NCBI GenBank assembly: GCA_964370825.1
Contig: CAYJKY010000001.1
Location: forward strand, 1 to 64,000
Origin: CAYJBH01 sp964370825
Lineage (GTDB): Bacteria; Bacillota; Clostridia; Oscillospirales; Ruminococcaceae
Length of the DNA stretch: 64,000 bases
Direction: 5' to 3'
Shown here: piece by piece, positions 24,957 through 34,425 of the stretch
Layout: each line of letters begins with the position of its first letter
Position numbering within the stretch: position 1 is the stretch's first letter
Translations under genes and position numbers: made by a program
The notes under the pieces: generated by a model
Database searches by the model: none
Told to the model about the DNA's origin: nothing
What the model saw: only the letters and a program-made list of their open reading frames with translations

Positions 24957-27215
24957 GTGATTTTTAGCTATCTAAAGGAGATACGGTCGATACCGCTAAA
25001 TAAAAGGTATCTGATGACAATACTTGTTACCTGCTATCTGCCACTTTCAATACTGCTTGTTTTTGTTTTCTTTTCGCTGTTCACCTTTATCGAAAACCAG
25101 GTTTATAAGAGCGCAGAGGAGCAGACTGCTGCACTGCTACAGTCGATGGACTCCAAGTTGAGTGCAATAGAGAAGGAAGAATACAGATTGTCAGAGGTGA
25201 TAAGAGGTTTATCGACCGGCTCGATAGCTAAGGATTACGATGCCTTTCTTATAGATTCTGAACTTAAAAAGTTTAACTACGATGATTACGTTTACGATAT
25301 AGTAATATCATTTAATGAAACAAACAGGGTTTTTACCACGAGAGGAACCTTCACCGACAGTAGCTATTTAGATGATTTTTACACATACGACAACGGTGTT
25401 ATGCTGAGTGAGATGCTAAGCTACGAGCAGGACACCATTGTTCCGCAGACCGAGGTGATGATAGGTGCCGGAACCACAAAACAGTTTGTAACCTTTGTCT
25501 ATCCCCAAAGACGATACAGTGGCGCAACTATTCTGTTTTTAATAGATATGCAGTTGTTTGCCAATATCGAAGGGTCCTTTCTTCAAAACTATGAACACAG
25601 CTATATTATAAGTAACGGTGCAGGTGATAACATCTGCATAGTTAATAATCTAAATGTTGATATTGTAAGCTTTAATGAAAGTAAAAGCAGTTTACTTGAC
25701 CAAAGTTCCGCGGTTCAACATAACGACCTGCTGCCAATAAGCTACTTTTATTCCATGCAGCAATCAAGGCAAAGCGGATGGATTTTAACCACCTTTTTAA
25801 AGGAAGAGGATGTTTTAAATGAGCTTAACAGTCTGCTACTACTCTCGTTTATAATGTTTGTTGCGGTGGTTACAGTAGGGTTAATACTAAGCATCGTGTC
25901 CAGCAACAGCCTGTACAAACCGTTGTTTTCTCTAAAAAAGTATGCCGAAAAGCTCGACATCACGACCGATGCTACCGATAACAATGCAGTTGACTATACA
26001 AAAAATGTTATACGTGAGCTATCCGATACAGCCGTAGCGCTGTCCGAGCGACTAAAAGGCTCTTACTATGCGCAGAAAAATTTTCTTGTGCAAAATTTAT
26101 TGCGAAATAGGTTTTCCGACATTGAGGAGTTTAACGAGATCGGATTACCTCTTAATGTCAAGATTGAAATATCGGAATATATTGCAGTGTTTCAGATACG
26201 CTGTAACGAGCTTGGAGTAGGGAACACCGAAGGCAGGATATGCAAAGAGCTGGAGTGGGAGAGTAACAGCCGGATAAAAATACTGTCGGCAGAGAAGATT
26301 GAACGAGGCATTGTGGTTGCGGTATGTTTTTTTAAGGATAGAGATAGCTATATCGAATCTATAGAGGCAATAAAAGCAAGGATAGAGGAAACGCTCGGTG
26401 TTAAACTTTATATTTCTTCGGGCAACATTAAAAACAGGTTTGAGGATATTGCGAAATCTTTTGCAGAGTCTGAGGTTGCCGACGAATATAACCGTCTTCA
26501 CTTTAGCAGTAATGTTATATGCTATGAAAGCCTGCGCAACTCGGCGGTTACCGAGCTGAATTACCCTAAGCAGTACATGTCGCTGCTTAAGGAAGCACTT
26601 GAAAAGGGATCGACCGAGTCGGCGGTTACGGCTATAGAAAATGTATTTAACAACATCAATAACGACATGTTTAGCATGTATCTTGCAAGATGTGTTTGTT
26701 ACGATCTTATATCCTGCGTAATATCCGGATTTTTAAATACCGGGCTTGAGGCGACATATGTAACTGGAATGGTGAATTCCATTATAAGCTACGATAATTT
26801 TGAGGAGCTTAAGGTACGTCTTATTGCCTGTTGCACGAGTATATGTAACGACATCCGCGCAATCGACAAAAAGGATGAGCTAAGTGTGGAAAAAATTAAT
26901 CTTATAATCGAACAAAATTATGCGGGTGGAGGTGTTACCGAAAAGAATATTGCCGCCATGTTTAATGTTTCGCCGTCCTATCTTTCACACTACTACAAAA
27001 ACGCAACCAGCACCAACCTTTCTGCGGTTATACAGGATAAACGAATAGAATATGCTAAATTTCTTTTGCTTAACACAAACGATGCTGTAAAGGATATATC
27101 AACCAAGGTGGGGTATTTCGAGACTTCAAACTTCATCAGATGTTTTAAAAAGAAAACAGGAACAACGCCGGTGAAGTTCAGACAGAACCACAATTTTAGT
27201 AACGGTCAAAATTAA
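24957..27215 (+). CDS. Membrane-bound AraC-family sensor-regulator
   Basis: A 752-residue single-protein sensor. Two membrane helices (about residues 20-45 and 295-320) flank an extracellular region of about 250 residues that should bind the ligand or the loaded binding protein. A cytoplasmic linker and a C-terminal AraC helix-turn-helix pair follow (about 645-745; NIAAMFNVSPSYLSHYYK and VKDISTKVGYFETSNFIRCFKK). The start is GTG at 24957 after GAAAGG. It lies inside the operon it most likely activates. A second protein of this layout is at 28812-30956. Confidence 0.88.
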   Translation: MIFSYLKEIRSIPLNKRYLMTILVTCYLPLSILLVFVFFSLFTFIENQVYKSAEEQTAALLQSMDSKLSAIEKEEYRLSEVIRGLSTGSIAKDYDAFLIDSELKKFNYDDYVYDIVISFNETNRVFTTRGTFTDSSYLDDFYTYDNGVMLSEMLSYEQDTIVPQTEVMIGAGTTKQFVTFVYPQRRYSGATILFLIDMQLFANIEGSFLQNYEHSYIISNGAGDNICIVNNLNVDIVSFNESKSSLLDQSSAVQHNDLLPISYFYSMQQSRQSGWILTTFLKEEDVLNELNSLLLLSFIMFVAVVTVGLILSIVSSNSLYKPLFSLKKYAEKLDITTDATDNNAVDYTKNVIRELSDTAVALSERLKGSYYAQKNFLVQNLLRNRFSDIEEFNEIGLPLNVKIEISEYIAVFQIRCNELGVGNTEGRICKELEWESNSRIKILSAEKIERGIVVAVCFFKDRDSYIESIEAIKARIEETLGVKLYISSGNIKNRFEDIAKSFAESEVADEYNRLHFSSNVICYESLRNSAVTELNYPKQYMSLLKEALEKGSTESAVTAIENVFNNINNDMFSMYLARCVCYDLISCVISGFLNTGLEATYVTGMVNSIISYDNFEELKVRLIACCTSICNDIRAIDKKDELSVEKINLIIEQNYAGGGVTEKNIAAMFNVSPSYLSHYYKNATSTNLSAVIQDKRIEYAKFLLLNTNDAVKDISTKVGYFETSNFIRCFKKKTGTTPVKFRQNHNFSNGQN

Positions 27216-27234
27216 GAAAGGAATTATTATTAAA

Positions 27235-28644
27235 ATGAAACGACCTAACATTATTTTTGTTTTAACGGATGATCAAGGCTATAACGATCTGAGTATACAG
27301 GGTAGCCGTGAGATAAACACGCCTAACATAGATATGATGGCGGAACAGGGCATCAGGATGACAAACTTTCACACCCAACCGGTGTGCGGTCCTGCAAGAG
27401 CGTCGTTAATGACAGGGTGTTACCCACAAAGGCTTGCACAGATTGAAAATAATCGTATAGGATGCGGTGGGGGACATCCGCTAATACATAACAAGGAGGT
27501 TCTGTTACCCGAAATACTAAAGGGGTGCGGCTACTCCACAGCAATGTTGGGTAAATGGCATTTGGGTATGACCTATGGAAGCAGTCCGACCGAAAAGGGG
27601 TTCGATTACTTTTTGGGTACGACCGGCTCTAACGACGGCCCTTGGTTAAACCTCGATGATTTAGAGTTTGCAGAGGGTGTTTCACGCGAGATGCCACAGG
27701 ACAGCGAATTTAACAATACCGCCCTTATCTGCGGTAAAACGGTAGTTGAATTTCCAATGATTCAAACTGGAATTACCACAAGGTATACCGATAAGGCTAT
27801 CGAGCAGATAGAGGCGTTCAGCAAGCAGGATAATCCGTTTTTTCTTTATATTGCACACAACATGCCACATATACCTTTGCACCCCTCTAAAGAGTTCCTT
27901 GGGAAAAGTAAATACGGATTGTATGGCGACTGTGTAGAGGAAATAGATTACAACATGGGTCGAATAATGAAAAGCCTTGAGGACAACGGGGTTGATGACA
28001 ATACCATAGTAATATATACTTCTGATAACGGCCCATGGCTGTTAAAACATCTTATTGAAAAACGTCATTGTGGCAGTGCCTGGCCGCTTCGCAACGGCAA
28101 GGTAACAAGTTGGGAGGGCGGAACGAGGGTTCCATTTATAGCATGGATGCCAAATCATATACCGGCGGGACAAATTTCTTCTGAGTTTGCGGCATCAATA
28201 GATTTAATGCCAACGCTCGTAAAGCTTGCAGGAGGTGAAATGCCGACCGACAGGGTGATAGACGGTTGTGATATATGGGATATACTTACCGCAACACCAC
28301 AGGCAGCAAAGGTGCACGATGAATATTATTTCTATGTCTGCAGAAACTTACAGGCGGTAAAAAAGGGAGACTGGAAACTTATTCTTCCGATACAACCGAA
28401 TATCGATTGCATGATGAAGTTTTGGGAGGATCATTTAGAATATGTTGAAAAACCTCAGCTTTATTATATGCCTAACGACATGAGCGAGAAGAATGATCTG
28501 TCGGAGAAGTATCCTGATGTGGTGGAGCAACTTTTAAAACTTGCAGAGGTTGCGAGGAAAGACCTGGGAGAAGGTTATCGGGTTGGTGAGGGTGAAAGAT
28601 TCTTTGAGGATATGCCGGTATGCTCGACCCATATAACCTTTTAG
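27235..28644 (+). CDS. Cytoplasmic type I sulfatase (arylsulfatase A-like family), paralogue B
   Basis: A 469-residue sulfatase. The activation motif is Cys51-Gly-Pro-Ala-Arg followed by ASLMTG. Calcium-site segments are FVLTDDQGYNDL at the start and TSDNGPW later, and GKWHLG is the usual lysine/histidine motif. There is no signal peptide. This family differs from the 21550 and 38993 enzymes and is closer to the one at 37577, so each importer operon has one sulfatase of each kind. It is the last gene of the first importer operon, 19 bases after the regulator. Confidence 0.92.
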   Translation: MKRPNIIFVLTDDQGYNDLSIQGSREINTPNIDMMAEQGIRMTNFHTQPVCGPARASLMTGCYPQRLAQIENNRIGCGGGHPLIHNKEVLLPEILKGCGYSTAMLGKWHLGMTYGSSPTEKGFDYFLGTTGSNDGPWLNLDDLEFAEGVSREMPQDSEFNNTALICGKTVVEFPMIQTGITTRYTDKAIEQIEAFSKQDNPFFLYIAHNMPHIPLHPSKEFLGKSKYGLYGDCVEEIDYNMGRIMKSLEDNGVDDNTIVIYTSDNGPWLLKHLIEKRHCGSAWPLRNGKVTSWEGGTRVPFIAWMPNHIPAGQISSEFAASIDLMPTLVKLAGGEMPTDRVIDGCDIWDILTATPQAAKVHDEYYFYVCRNLQAVKKGDWKLILPIQPNIDCMMKFWEDHLEYVEKPQLYYMPNDMSEKNDLSEKYPDVVEQLLKLAEVARKDLGEGYRVGEGERFFEDMPVCSTHITF

Positions 28645-28680
28645 CTTGAAATAGATGCGAAAAAAATCCTTGACACTCTG

Positions 28681-28715
28681 AACACGCCAAAAGGTAATAT
28701 CCTTTGGCGTGTTTT
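28681..28715 (+). terminator. Terminator of the first sulfatase-importer operon
   Basis: AACACGCCAAAAGG pairs with CCTTTGGCGTGTT (one bulge) around a short loop, and TTTTATATTT follows. Confidence 0.75.
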
Positions 28716-28720
28716 ATATT

Positions 28721-28811
28721 TATAATCAATCAACTTCAATAGCAAAGCGATATGTCGTTATCGCTTTGCTATTGGATGCACACAGAGTGTGCAGTTGAAC
28801 GACTATATTAT
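28721..28811 (+). repeat. Interspersed repeat, copy 4, with inverted ends
   Basis: The element starts TATAATCAATCAACTTC directly after the terminator and ends with CAGTTGAACGACTATATTAT against the stop codon of the AraC-type gene (28812). The two ends are an imperfect inverted repeat. Inside are two perfect hairpins: CAATAGCAAAGCGATA with its complement (28737-28774) and TGCACA/TGTGCA. It is the most complete, MITE-like copy of the family. Confidence 0.55.
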
Positions 28812-30956
28812 CTATCTGTGAAGCATCCTAAATGCCTTTGGGGTGGTGTGTTCGTGCTTTTTAAAGAGGGTGAAGAAGTTGGAAACGCTGATAAATCCGC
28901 AACTTTCAGCTATTCGATTTATCTCCATGTCGGTGCCGACCAACAGTTCTTTTACCTTTTTAATACGTTCAAGAACAATATATTCGGTTAAGGATATTTT
29001 GGCCTCCTTCTTGAAAATGCGCCCGAGATAGACCGGTGAATATCCGAGTTTTTCAGACACGAACACTATTGAAAGATTTGGGTTTTCGAGATGAGCCTGC
29101 ACCTCGTCCACCACCCTTGCGTGTAAGCTGTCCACTGCTTTGACGGTGATGTTTTTTAGCTGGTTTTCAACCGTGTAAAAGTAGTTTTTATATAGCTTTT
29201 GCAGTTCGTGTAAAGTGTTGTTTTGCGATGCAGACATGATTAAATGTTCGATGTCGAGGTCTATGTCGTTGCCGTATGTCCCAAAAAGTCTTCTGGAGGT
29301 TATACCGGTCTGGTACGCTATCTTTAGCTCGGTCATCTCTCGAAAGCCGGGAGCGTATTCGCCGGTCAACATAAGCATCTGTTTTATGAGCTCTATCGCA
29401 TGATCAAAGTTTGCGTTCATTATATTTTCGGAATATTCGGCAAGTAGTTTTTCATCATGGCGGAAATTGTAGTTTAGAAGCTGGTTTTTGATTTCGGTGT
29501 CCTCTATGACCGACGGGTTTTCTGTGTAATAACTGTAATAAGCTGTCTTTTTTAATGTTTGATGAACAGCACCTATTGTCTGCTCATTATCGGTTAATCG
29601 TGTAAAAGCGATAGATATCGGTGTAGAAAGTTCGGTAGTGAGGCGATAGGAGATGTCGCAAAGTGTTGCTTTGAGATTGTAAGGCTCATCCTCTATCATC
29701 AAGCTGCCGTAAAGAAATATGGAGGAGGTGTTTGTGTCGCAGAATAAAAAGCCGTATTGCATCAGACATTCTCGAAAATTTCGAAGCAAAGGGTCAAACA
29801 ACTCACATTGTTTAATTTTGCCGTTGTCATAGGTTACAAGGAGAGACAAGCCGATGGGATTATCCGAAAGGGCGCCTAAACTCTCCCTCTGGTCGATATA
29901 AAGATTCTGCCTTGTGTGGTTGTTCTCCAACGCAAACTTAAGGGTGTTTATCATTATTGTGCGATGAAGTTTCTCTTCGGCAACCTGATAGTTTTGTAAC
30001 CTTGAAAAAGCAGATTTCATCTTTGGGTAGAATCTTTTAAGGATTAAAAATGATATAAGCATAAGCAGAACAAAACAGGATACAATTATTATTGAGTTTA
30101 GCCATCTAATCCAGATTATAGGTGCGAGTATGTCGTTTGAATAGTTGGCAACAATCAATCTGCAATCCAGCCTCGTGTTAATATCAAACCCTAAAAATAA
30201 ATCGCTCGATTGCACAAAAACGGGGAGATGCTCTGACGATTGAAAATATTCCTCCGTGTCCATAGTATATATTTGTTCTACATAATTGGGATCTCCTTGG
30301 GAATATATCAGCATATTCTCGTTGTTAATTATTAAAAATGGTAGATCGGGGGCAATTTGAAGGTTGTTTACAATCCAATCCGAATTTATGTTTATTACAA
30401 TGTAGTCTAATTTACTGTCAAAACCGTATGCTCCTTCGTCAAATACATATGAAATTACATCCTCATTGTCGGCGTAAATATTATTTATTAACCTGCCACT
30501 CCTTTCCGGATTAGATGAAAGATTGCTCAAACCGGCATACTCGGTTTCGGAGATGATGCCCCTTTCGGTGTCGATAATAAAATTGTCTGATACAATGGTT
30601 ATACTATTGACGTAGGTGTGGATGGAAGTGTAGCTGTACAGATGATATCGTATCTGGTTCATGAGTTCTGTTTCAAGACTTTTTACAATGCTATCGTTTA
30701 TGCTGTCGTTATAGTATATTTGAAGAGACAGCGAGTTTAATGTGGAATGTATAAAGTTGAGTGTGTCGGAGGTTGCGGACATAAGTGTAGTCTGCTCCTT
30801 GTTGGCGAGGTCGGAGTAGGTTCTCTCGAATGCAGTTTGTATAATAGTTAATATCGGAACTAATACAACAGCTGAAATAACAAGTATTAACACCATTATT
30901 TTAAAGATGCTGATGTTGTTAAACCAGATAACAAATCTTTTGTTTATAGAACTCAT
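28812..30956 (-). CDS. Membrane-bound AraC-family sensor-regulator
   Basis: A 714-residue protein with the same layout as the one at 24957: membrane helices near residues 18-42 and 275-300, an extracellular sensing region between them, and a C-terminal AraC DNA-binding domain (about 615-712; IVFVSEKLGYSPVYLGRIFKKE and INRIAESCGFISVSNFFTLFKK). It is divergent from the Opp-type importer gene at 31181 and probably controls that operon in response to an external sugar. The two sensor-regulators are only distantly similar in their sensing regions. Confidence 0.87.
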   Translation of the reverse strand: MSSINKRFVIWFNNISIFKIMVLILVISAVVLVPILTIIQTAFERTYSDLANKEQTTLMSATSDTLNFIHSTLNSLSLQIYYNDSINDSIVKSLETELMNQIRYHLYSYTSIHTYVNSITIVSDNFIIDTERGIISETEYAGLSNLSSNPERSGRLINNIYADNEDVISYVFDEGAYGFDSKLDYIVININSDWIVNNLQIAPDLPFLIINNENMLIYSQGDPNYVEQIYTMDTEEYFQSSEHLPVFVQSSDLFLGFDINTRLDCRLIVANYSNDILAPIIWIRWLNSIIIVSCFVLLMLISFLILKRFYPKMKSAFSRLQNYQVAEEKLHRTIMINTLKFALENNHTRQNLYIDQRESLGALSDNPIGLSLLVTYDNGKIKQCELFDPLLRNFRECLMQYGFLFCDTNTSSIFLYGSLMIEDEPYNLKATLCDISYRLTTELSTPISIAFTRLTDNEQTIGAVHQTLKKTAYYSYYTENPSVIEDTEIKNQLLNYNFRHDEKLLAEYSENIMNANFDHAIELIKQMLMLTGEYAPGFREMTELKIAYQTGITSRRLFGTYGNDIDLDIEHLIMSASQNNTLHELQKLYKNYFYTVENQLKNITVKAVDSLHARVVDEVQAHLENPNLSIVFVSEKLGYSPVYLGRIFKKEAKISLTEYIVLERIKKVKELLVGTDMEINRIAESCGFISVSNFFTLFKKHEHTTPKAFRMLHR

Positions 30957-31180
30957 AAAAAAACACCCTCAAACATTACACGAAAATCCACATACTTATT
31001 TTACACAATTATTGATGATTAGTAAATAAAAAAATGCAATTTGTATAATTATCGTATCGTGAATATAAAATCAGAAGTCGTATAATCGGATTTTAGCACA
31101 AAAGTTTAATATTAAATCTATACATTTGCGACTTTTCATTTTATATTTAAAGCACGAAAACATTTGTTGAGGAGGAAATA

Positions 31181-33247
31181 ATGAAAAAGCGAGTACCGGC
31201 ATTATTATTAGTTTTTGTTTTGTTGATTTCATACCTAGTTTCATGTGGGGCGCCCCCGGCTCCTACCGATGAAACCACAACAAGCGAGGCTAGCGATACT
31301 TCCACCGAGGACAGCACCGACGAACAAGGCGAAGAAGATTCTACTGAGGAAACAGCTGCAGGCGAATACGATACGGTAGAATATTACTCCACTATCTCTG
31401 AGTATACCGAAGCAACGGGTGAGACGGTAACGGTGACAGGCGAAGCACCTGAGCTTGCCGACATGGTTGCATCCGGAGACATAGCATCGGTTGAAGAGCG
31501 TGTTTCGGCTGAACCTATGGTTATGGTTCCGCTTGATGAGGTTGGAAACTACGGCGGACGCATACGTATCGGAGCGACCTCTCCGGTTACCGGTAGTGCA
31601 GAGTCCTGGACTATGAGAACAGAATCACTGCTTATTATCGACTCGAGTCTTAGCGGAGTTGCTCCAAATGTTGCTAAGGGGTTTGAGTATAACGAGGATT
31701 ATACCGAGCTCACCTTCTTTTTACGAGAGGGCATGATGTGGAGTGACGGCGAACCCTTTACCGCCGACGACTTTATGTTTTACTATGAGAACATGCTAAT
31801 GTCGGACGATATCATACCTGTAAAGCCATCACACTATATGGTTGGTGGCGAGATGGTTGAGTTCGTTAAGGTGGGCGACTATGAAATTAAGATGGTTTTT
31901 GCCGCGCCTAACCCGACTATAATTAATGTTTTTGCAAACGGAAACAGAATGTATCACCAAACCGTTCCATTTGCACCAGCACATTATCTCGAGCAGTTCC
32001 TGCCACAGTTCAATTCCGAGGCGGACGCAACAGCCGTTGAAAAAGGGTACACCAACTGGGCTGCATACTTTAGTTATATCTACCCCGATGAAGTTCAGGC
32101 AATGATGGAAGCCGGCGTGCCCTCAATAGACCCATGGGTATTGACCGAGGTAGACGATGTTGGTAACAAGTTCTTTGACCGCAACCCCTACTTCTGGAAG
32201 GTTGACACCGAAGGCAATCAGCTTCCTTATATAGATGGGCAGGACAGACTGTTAAACGACATGCAGACCATAGAGGTTATGGCACTTGCCGGCGAGCTTG
32301 ACGCAGTTCTGCAGTTTACCGATGTTTCGCAGTACCCGCTCTATGTAGAGAACGAGGAGAACGGTGACTACACCAGCTATATGTGGGTTGACGGACGTGG
32401 ACAGGTTCTTGCAAATGTTAAGCTAAACCTTAATCACCCCGATCCTCTTAAAAACGAATTATTTAACAATCTTCTGTTCCGCGAAGCATTATCGCTTGCC
32501 ATTAACCGTGACGAGATAAACACCATAGTGTTTAAAGGGCTTGCCACACCGCGTGCCGGCACAGTTGCTCCGCAGGTCAGCTACTACGAGGATGCACACG
32601 GTAGCTATATGGCTGAGTTTGACATAGATATGGCAAACCAAAAGTTGGATGAAATGGGACTTACAGTAGGCGATGATGGATTTAGGGTTACAGCCGACGG
32701 CGAGCCTGTCGAGATAAATCTTGAGTATGCCGAGGTTGAAGGTAACACCACAACAATAATGGAGATGGTAAAGCAGTATTGGGATGCTGTAGGTGTAAAA
32801 ACCTCCATCAGAATTATCGACCAAACTCTTTATAACAGCAAAAATGCTGCAGGCGAGCTGGACGCATGGACATGGAATATGGATAATACTACCGAAATCG
32901 GTTTCCATGCAGGCTCAAGAGTTCTGTTGCCAAATGCTGTGGAGTGGCTACAGTATTATAATACCGACGGAGCAGAAGGAACAGAGCCTTCACCGGAATA
33001 CATCGAATATATCGAGACCGGAAATGAATTAGCACAATACCCCATGGGAGAGGGAGATTATTCTGCACTCGGCAAACAACTTCTCGACATAAACATGGAA
33101 AATATGTGGAATATCGGAATAGTAGGCATGACCCCAAAACCAATGCTGATATCCAACAAGATAGGTAACACACCGGCGGCAGGTCTATATGATTACGATT
33201 ACCGTTTCTGGATGATTTTCCACCCCGAGCAGTGGTATTACAAATAA
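31181..33247 (+). CDS. Oligopeptide-type (family 5) substrate-binding lipoprotein
   Basis: A 688-residue binding protein of the SBP_bac_5 class with a signal peptide ending in LVSC, where the cysteine is lipidated. An unusually long Thr/Ser/Glu/Asp-rich linker (about residues 27-65) follows. The core segment FFLREGMMWSDGEPFTADDFMFYYENM is the family hallmark. Most members carry peptides, but many in carbohydrate loci carry oligosaccharides. Here the operon contains two sulfatases and no peptidase, so a sulfated glycan is more likely cargo. GAGGAGG precedes the ATG, and 162 bases with a hairpin separate it from the permeases. Confidence 0.9.
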   Translation: MKKRVPALLLVFVLLISYLVSCGAPPAPTDETTTSEASDTSTEDSTDEQGEEDSTEETAAGEYDTVEYYSTISEYTEATGETVTVTGEAPELADMVASGDIASVEERVSAEPMVMVPLDEVGNYGGRIRIGATSPVTGSAESWTMRTESLLIIDSSLSGVAPNVAKGFEYNEDYTELTFFLREGMMWSDGEPFTADDFMFYYENMLMSDDIIPVKPSHYMVGGEMVEFVKVGDYEIKMVFAAPNPTIINVFANGNRMYHQTVPFAPAHYLEQFLPQFNSEADATAVEKGYTNWAAYFSYIYPDEVQAMMEAGVPSIDPWVLTEVDDVGNKFFDRNPYFWKVDTEGNQLPYIDGQDRLLNDMQTIEVMALAGELDAVLQFTDVSQYPLYVENEENGDYTSYMWVDGRGQVLANVKLNLNHPDPLKNELFNNLLFREALSLAINRDEINTIVFKGLATPRAGTVAPQVSYYEDAHGSYMAEFDIDMANQKLDEMGLTVGDDGFRVTADGEPVEINLEYAEVEGNTTTIMEMVKQYWDAVGVKTSIRIIDQTLYNSKNAAGELDAWTWNMDNTTEIGFHAGSRVLLPNAVEWLQYYNTDGAEGTEPSPEYIEYIETGNELAQYPMGEGDYSALGKQLLDINMENMWNIGIVGMTPKPMLISNKIGNTPAAGLYDYDYRFWMIFHPEQWYYK

Positions 33248-33277
33248 ATAAAAAACAGCAATAAAATAGTGTCTAAG

Positions 33278-33318
33278 GCCGCCACATAAAAAAGAATGAT
33301 CTTACATTATGTGGCGGT
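33278..33318 (+). terminator. Intercistronic hairpin after the binding-protein gene
   Basis: GCCGCCACATAA (33278-33289) pairs with TTATGTGGCGGT (33307-33318). It is followed by CATTTATAATC rather than a true T-run, so it may act as a partial terminator or protect the 3' end of the binding-protein mRNA and lower permease expression. Confidence 0.55.
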
Positions 33319-33322
33319 CATT

Positions 33323-33374
33323 TATAATCAGTTAACTTGAAAAACGCACTGTTTTTCCAGGTTAACCTACTGTA
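33323..33374 (+). repeat. Interspersed repeat, copy 5
   Basis: It starts TATAATCAGTTAACTTGAAA and ends GTTAACCTACTGTA. In this copy the two halves also form an imperfect hairpin (GTTAACTTGAAAAAC with GTTTTTCCAGGTTAAC). It lies directly after the intercistronic hairpin and inside the importer transcript. Confidence 0.6.
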
Positions 33375-33409
33375 TTTTACCACAGGCACAAAAAGGGGAG
33401 GAAAACAAA

Positions 33410-34393
33410 ATGCTTAAATATGTTTTAAAGCGGTTTGTCTATATGATAGTCATGTTAATTGTGGTGTCGTTTGTAGGGTTTTTTATAATCCAGCTACCAC
33501 CCGGTGATTTTATAACCACCTATGCAGCACAGCTTGAGGCAAGCGGCGAATCGTTGCAGATGGATGAAGTAGAGGCTCTAAGGGCACAGTATGGGTTGGA
33601 TGAACCCTTTATGGTGCAATACTGGATATGGATTACCGGCGTATTGCAGGGAGACTTCGGTTATTCCTTCGACTGGAAAAAACCGGTGAATGAGCTGATA
33701 GGGGATAGGATAACGGTGACGATTATCATATCGTTGGTTACCCTGATAGTAACCTATATAACGGCGATCGCCTTTGGACTTTATTCCGGCTCTAAACAGT
33801 ACGGAGCGGTGGATTATTTTTGCTCAATTATGGCGTTTATAGGTATGTCGATACCAAACTTTGTACTTACAATTTTTCTCGTTTACATAGGCTTCCAGCT
33901 TACCGGATCCAGCATGACAGGGCTTTTCTCGCCGGAGTATGTGGATGCACCATGGAGCATAGGCCGCCTTATTGACATGGCAAAGCATATGCCGATTGCG
34001 GTTATCGTAGGTAGTTCAATGGCGATATCCTCGCTGTTCCGTGTAACCAGAAGCACAATGCTAGACGAGATAAATAAAACATATGTAACGGCGGCACGTG
34101 CAAGGGGATTAAGTGAAACAAAGCTGTTGCTGAAATATCCGGCCAAGGTTGTGATGAATCCTATAGTAAGCTCGATGAACTGGGTGCTTCCAAATATAAT
34201 TTCGGGCGGTACCATCATCGGAATAATACTTTCGTTACCAACCATTGCACCGCTGTTGTTAGATGCCTTGAAATCGCAGGATATGTATCTTGCCGGTATA
34301 TTGGTGGTGTTTTTAGCATTTCTTGCAATACTCGGAACCTTTATATCGGACTTAATGTTGTTATTTATCGATCCGAGAATACGCTTAGAGTAG
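33410..34393 (+). CDS. Opp/Dpp-type ABC permease, B subunit
   Basis: A 327-residue inner-membrane permease. It opens with the typical MLKYVLKRFVYMIVMLIVVSF helix and an IIQLPPGDF extracellular start. The EAA-type loop is near residue 230 (YVTAARARGLSETKLLLKYPAK). GGGGAGGAAAAC precedes the ATG. With the next three genes it forms a complete Opp-type importer that has its own ATPases, unlike the two CUT1-type importers in this window. Confidence 0.92.
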   Translation: MLKYVLKRFVYMIVMLIVVSFVGFFIIQLPPGDFITTYAAQLEASGESLQMDEVEALRAQYGLDEPFMVQYWIWITGVLQGDFGYSFDWKKPVNELIGDRITVTIIISLVTLIVTYITAIAFGLYSGSKQYGAVDYFCSIMAFIGMSIPNFVLTIFLVYIGFQLTGSSMTGLFSPEYVDAPWSIGRLIDMAKHMPIAVIVGSSMAISSLFRVTRSTMLDEINKTYVTAARARGLSETKLLLKYPAKVVMNPIVSSMNWVLPNIISGGTIIGIILSLPTIAPLLLDALKSQDMYLAGILVVFLAFLAILGTFISDLMLLFIDPRIRLE

Positions 34394-34425
34394 CTACCAC
34401 ATGATGTGAAAGGAAAGACGAAAAC

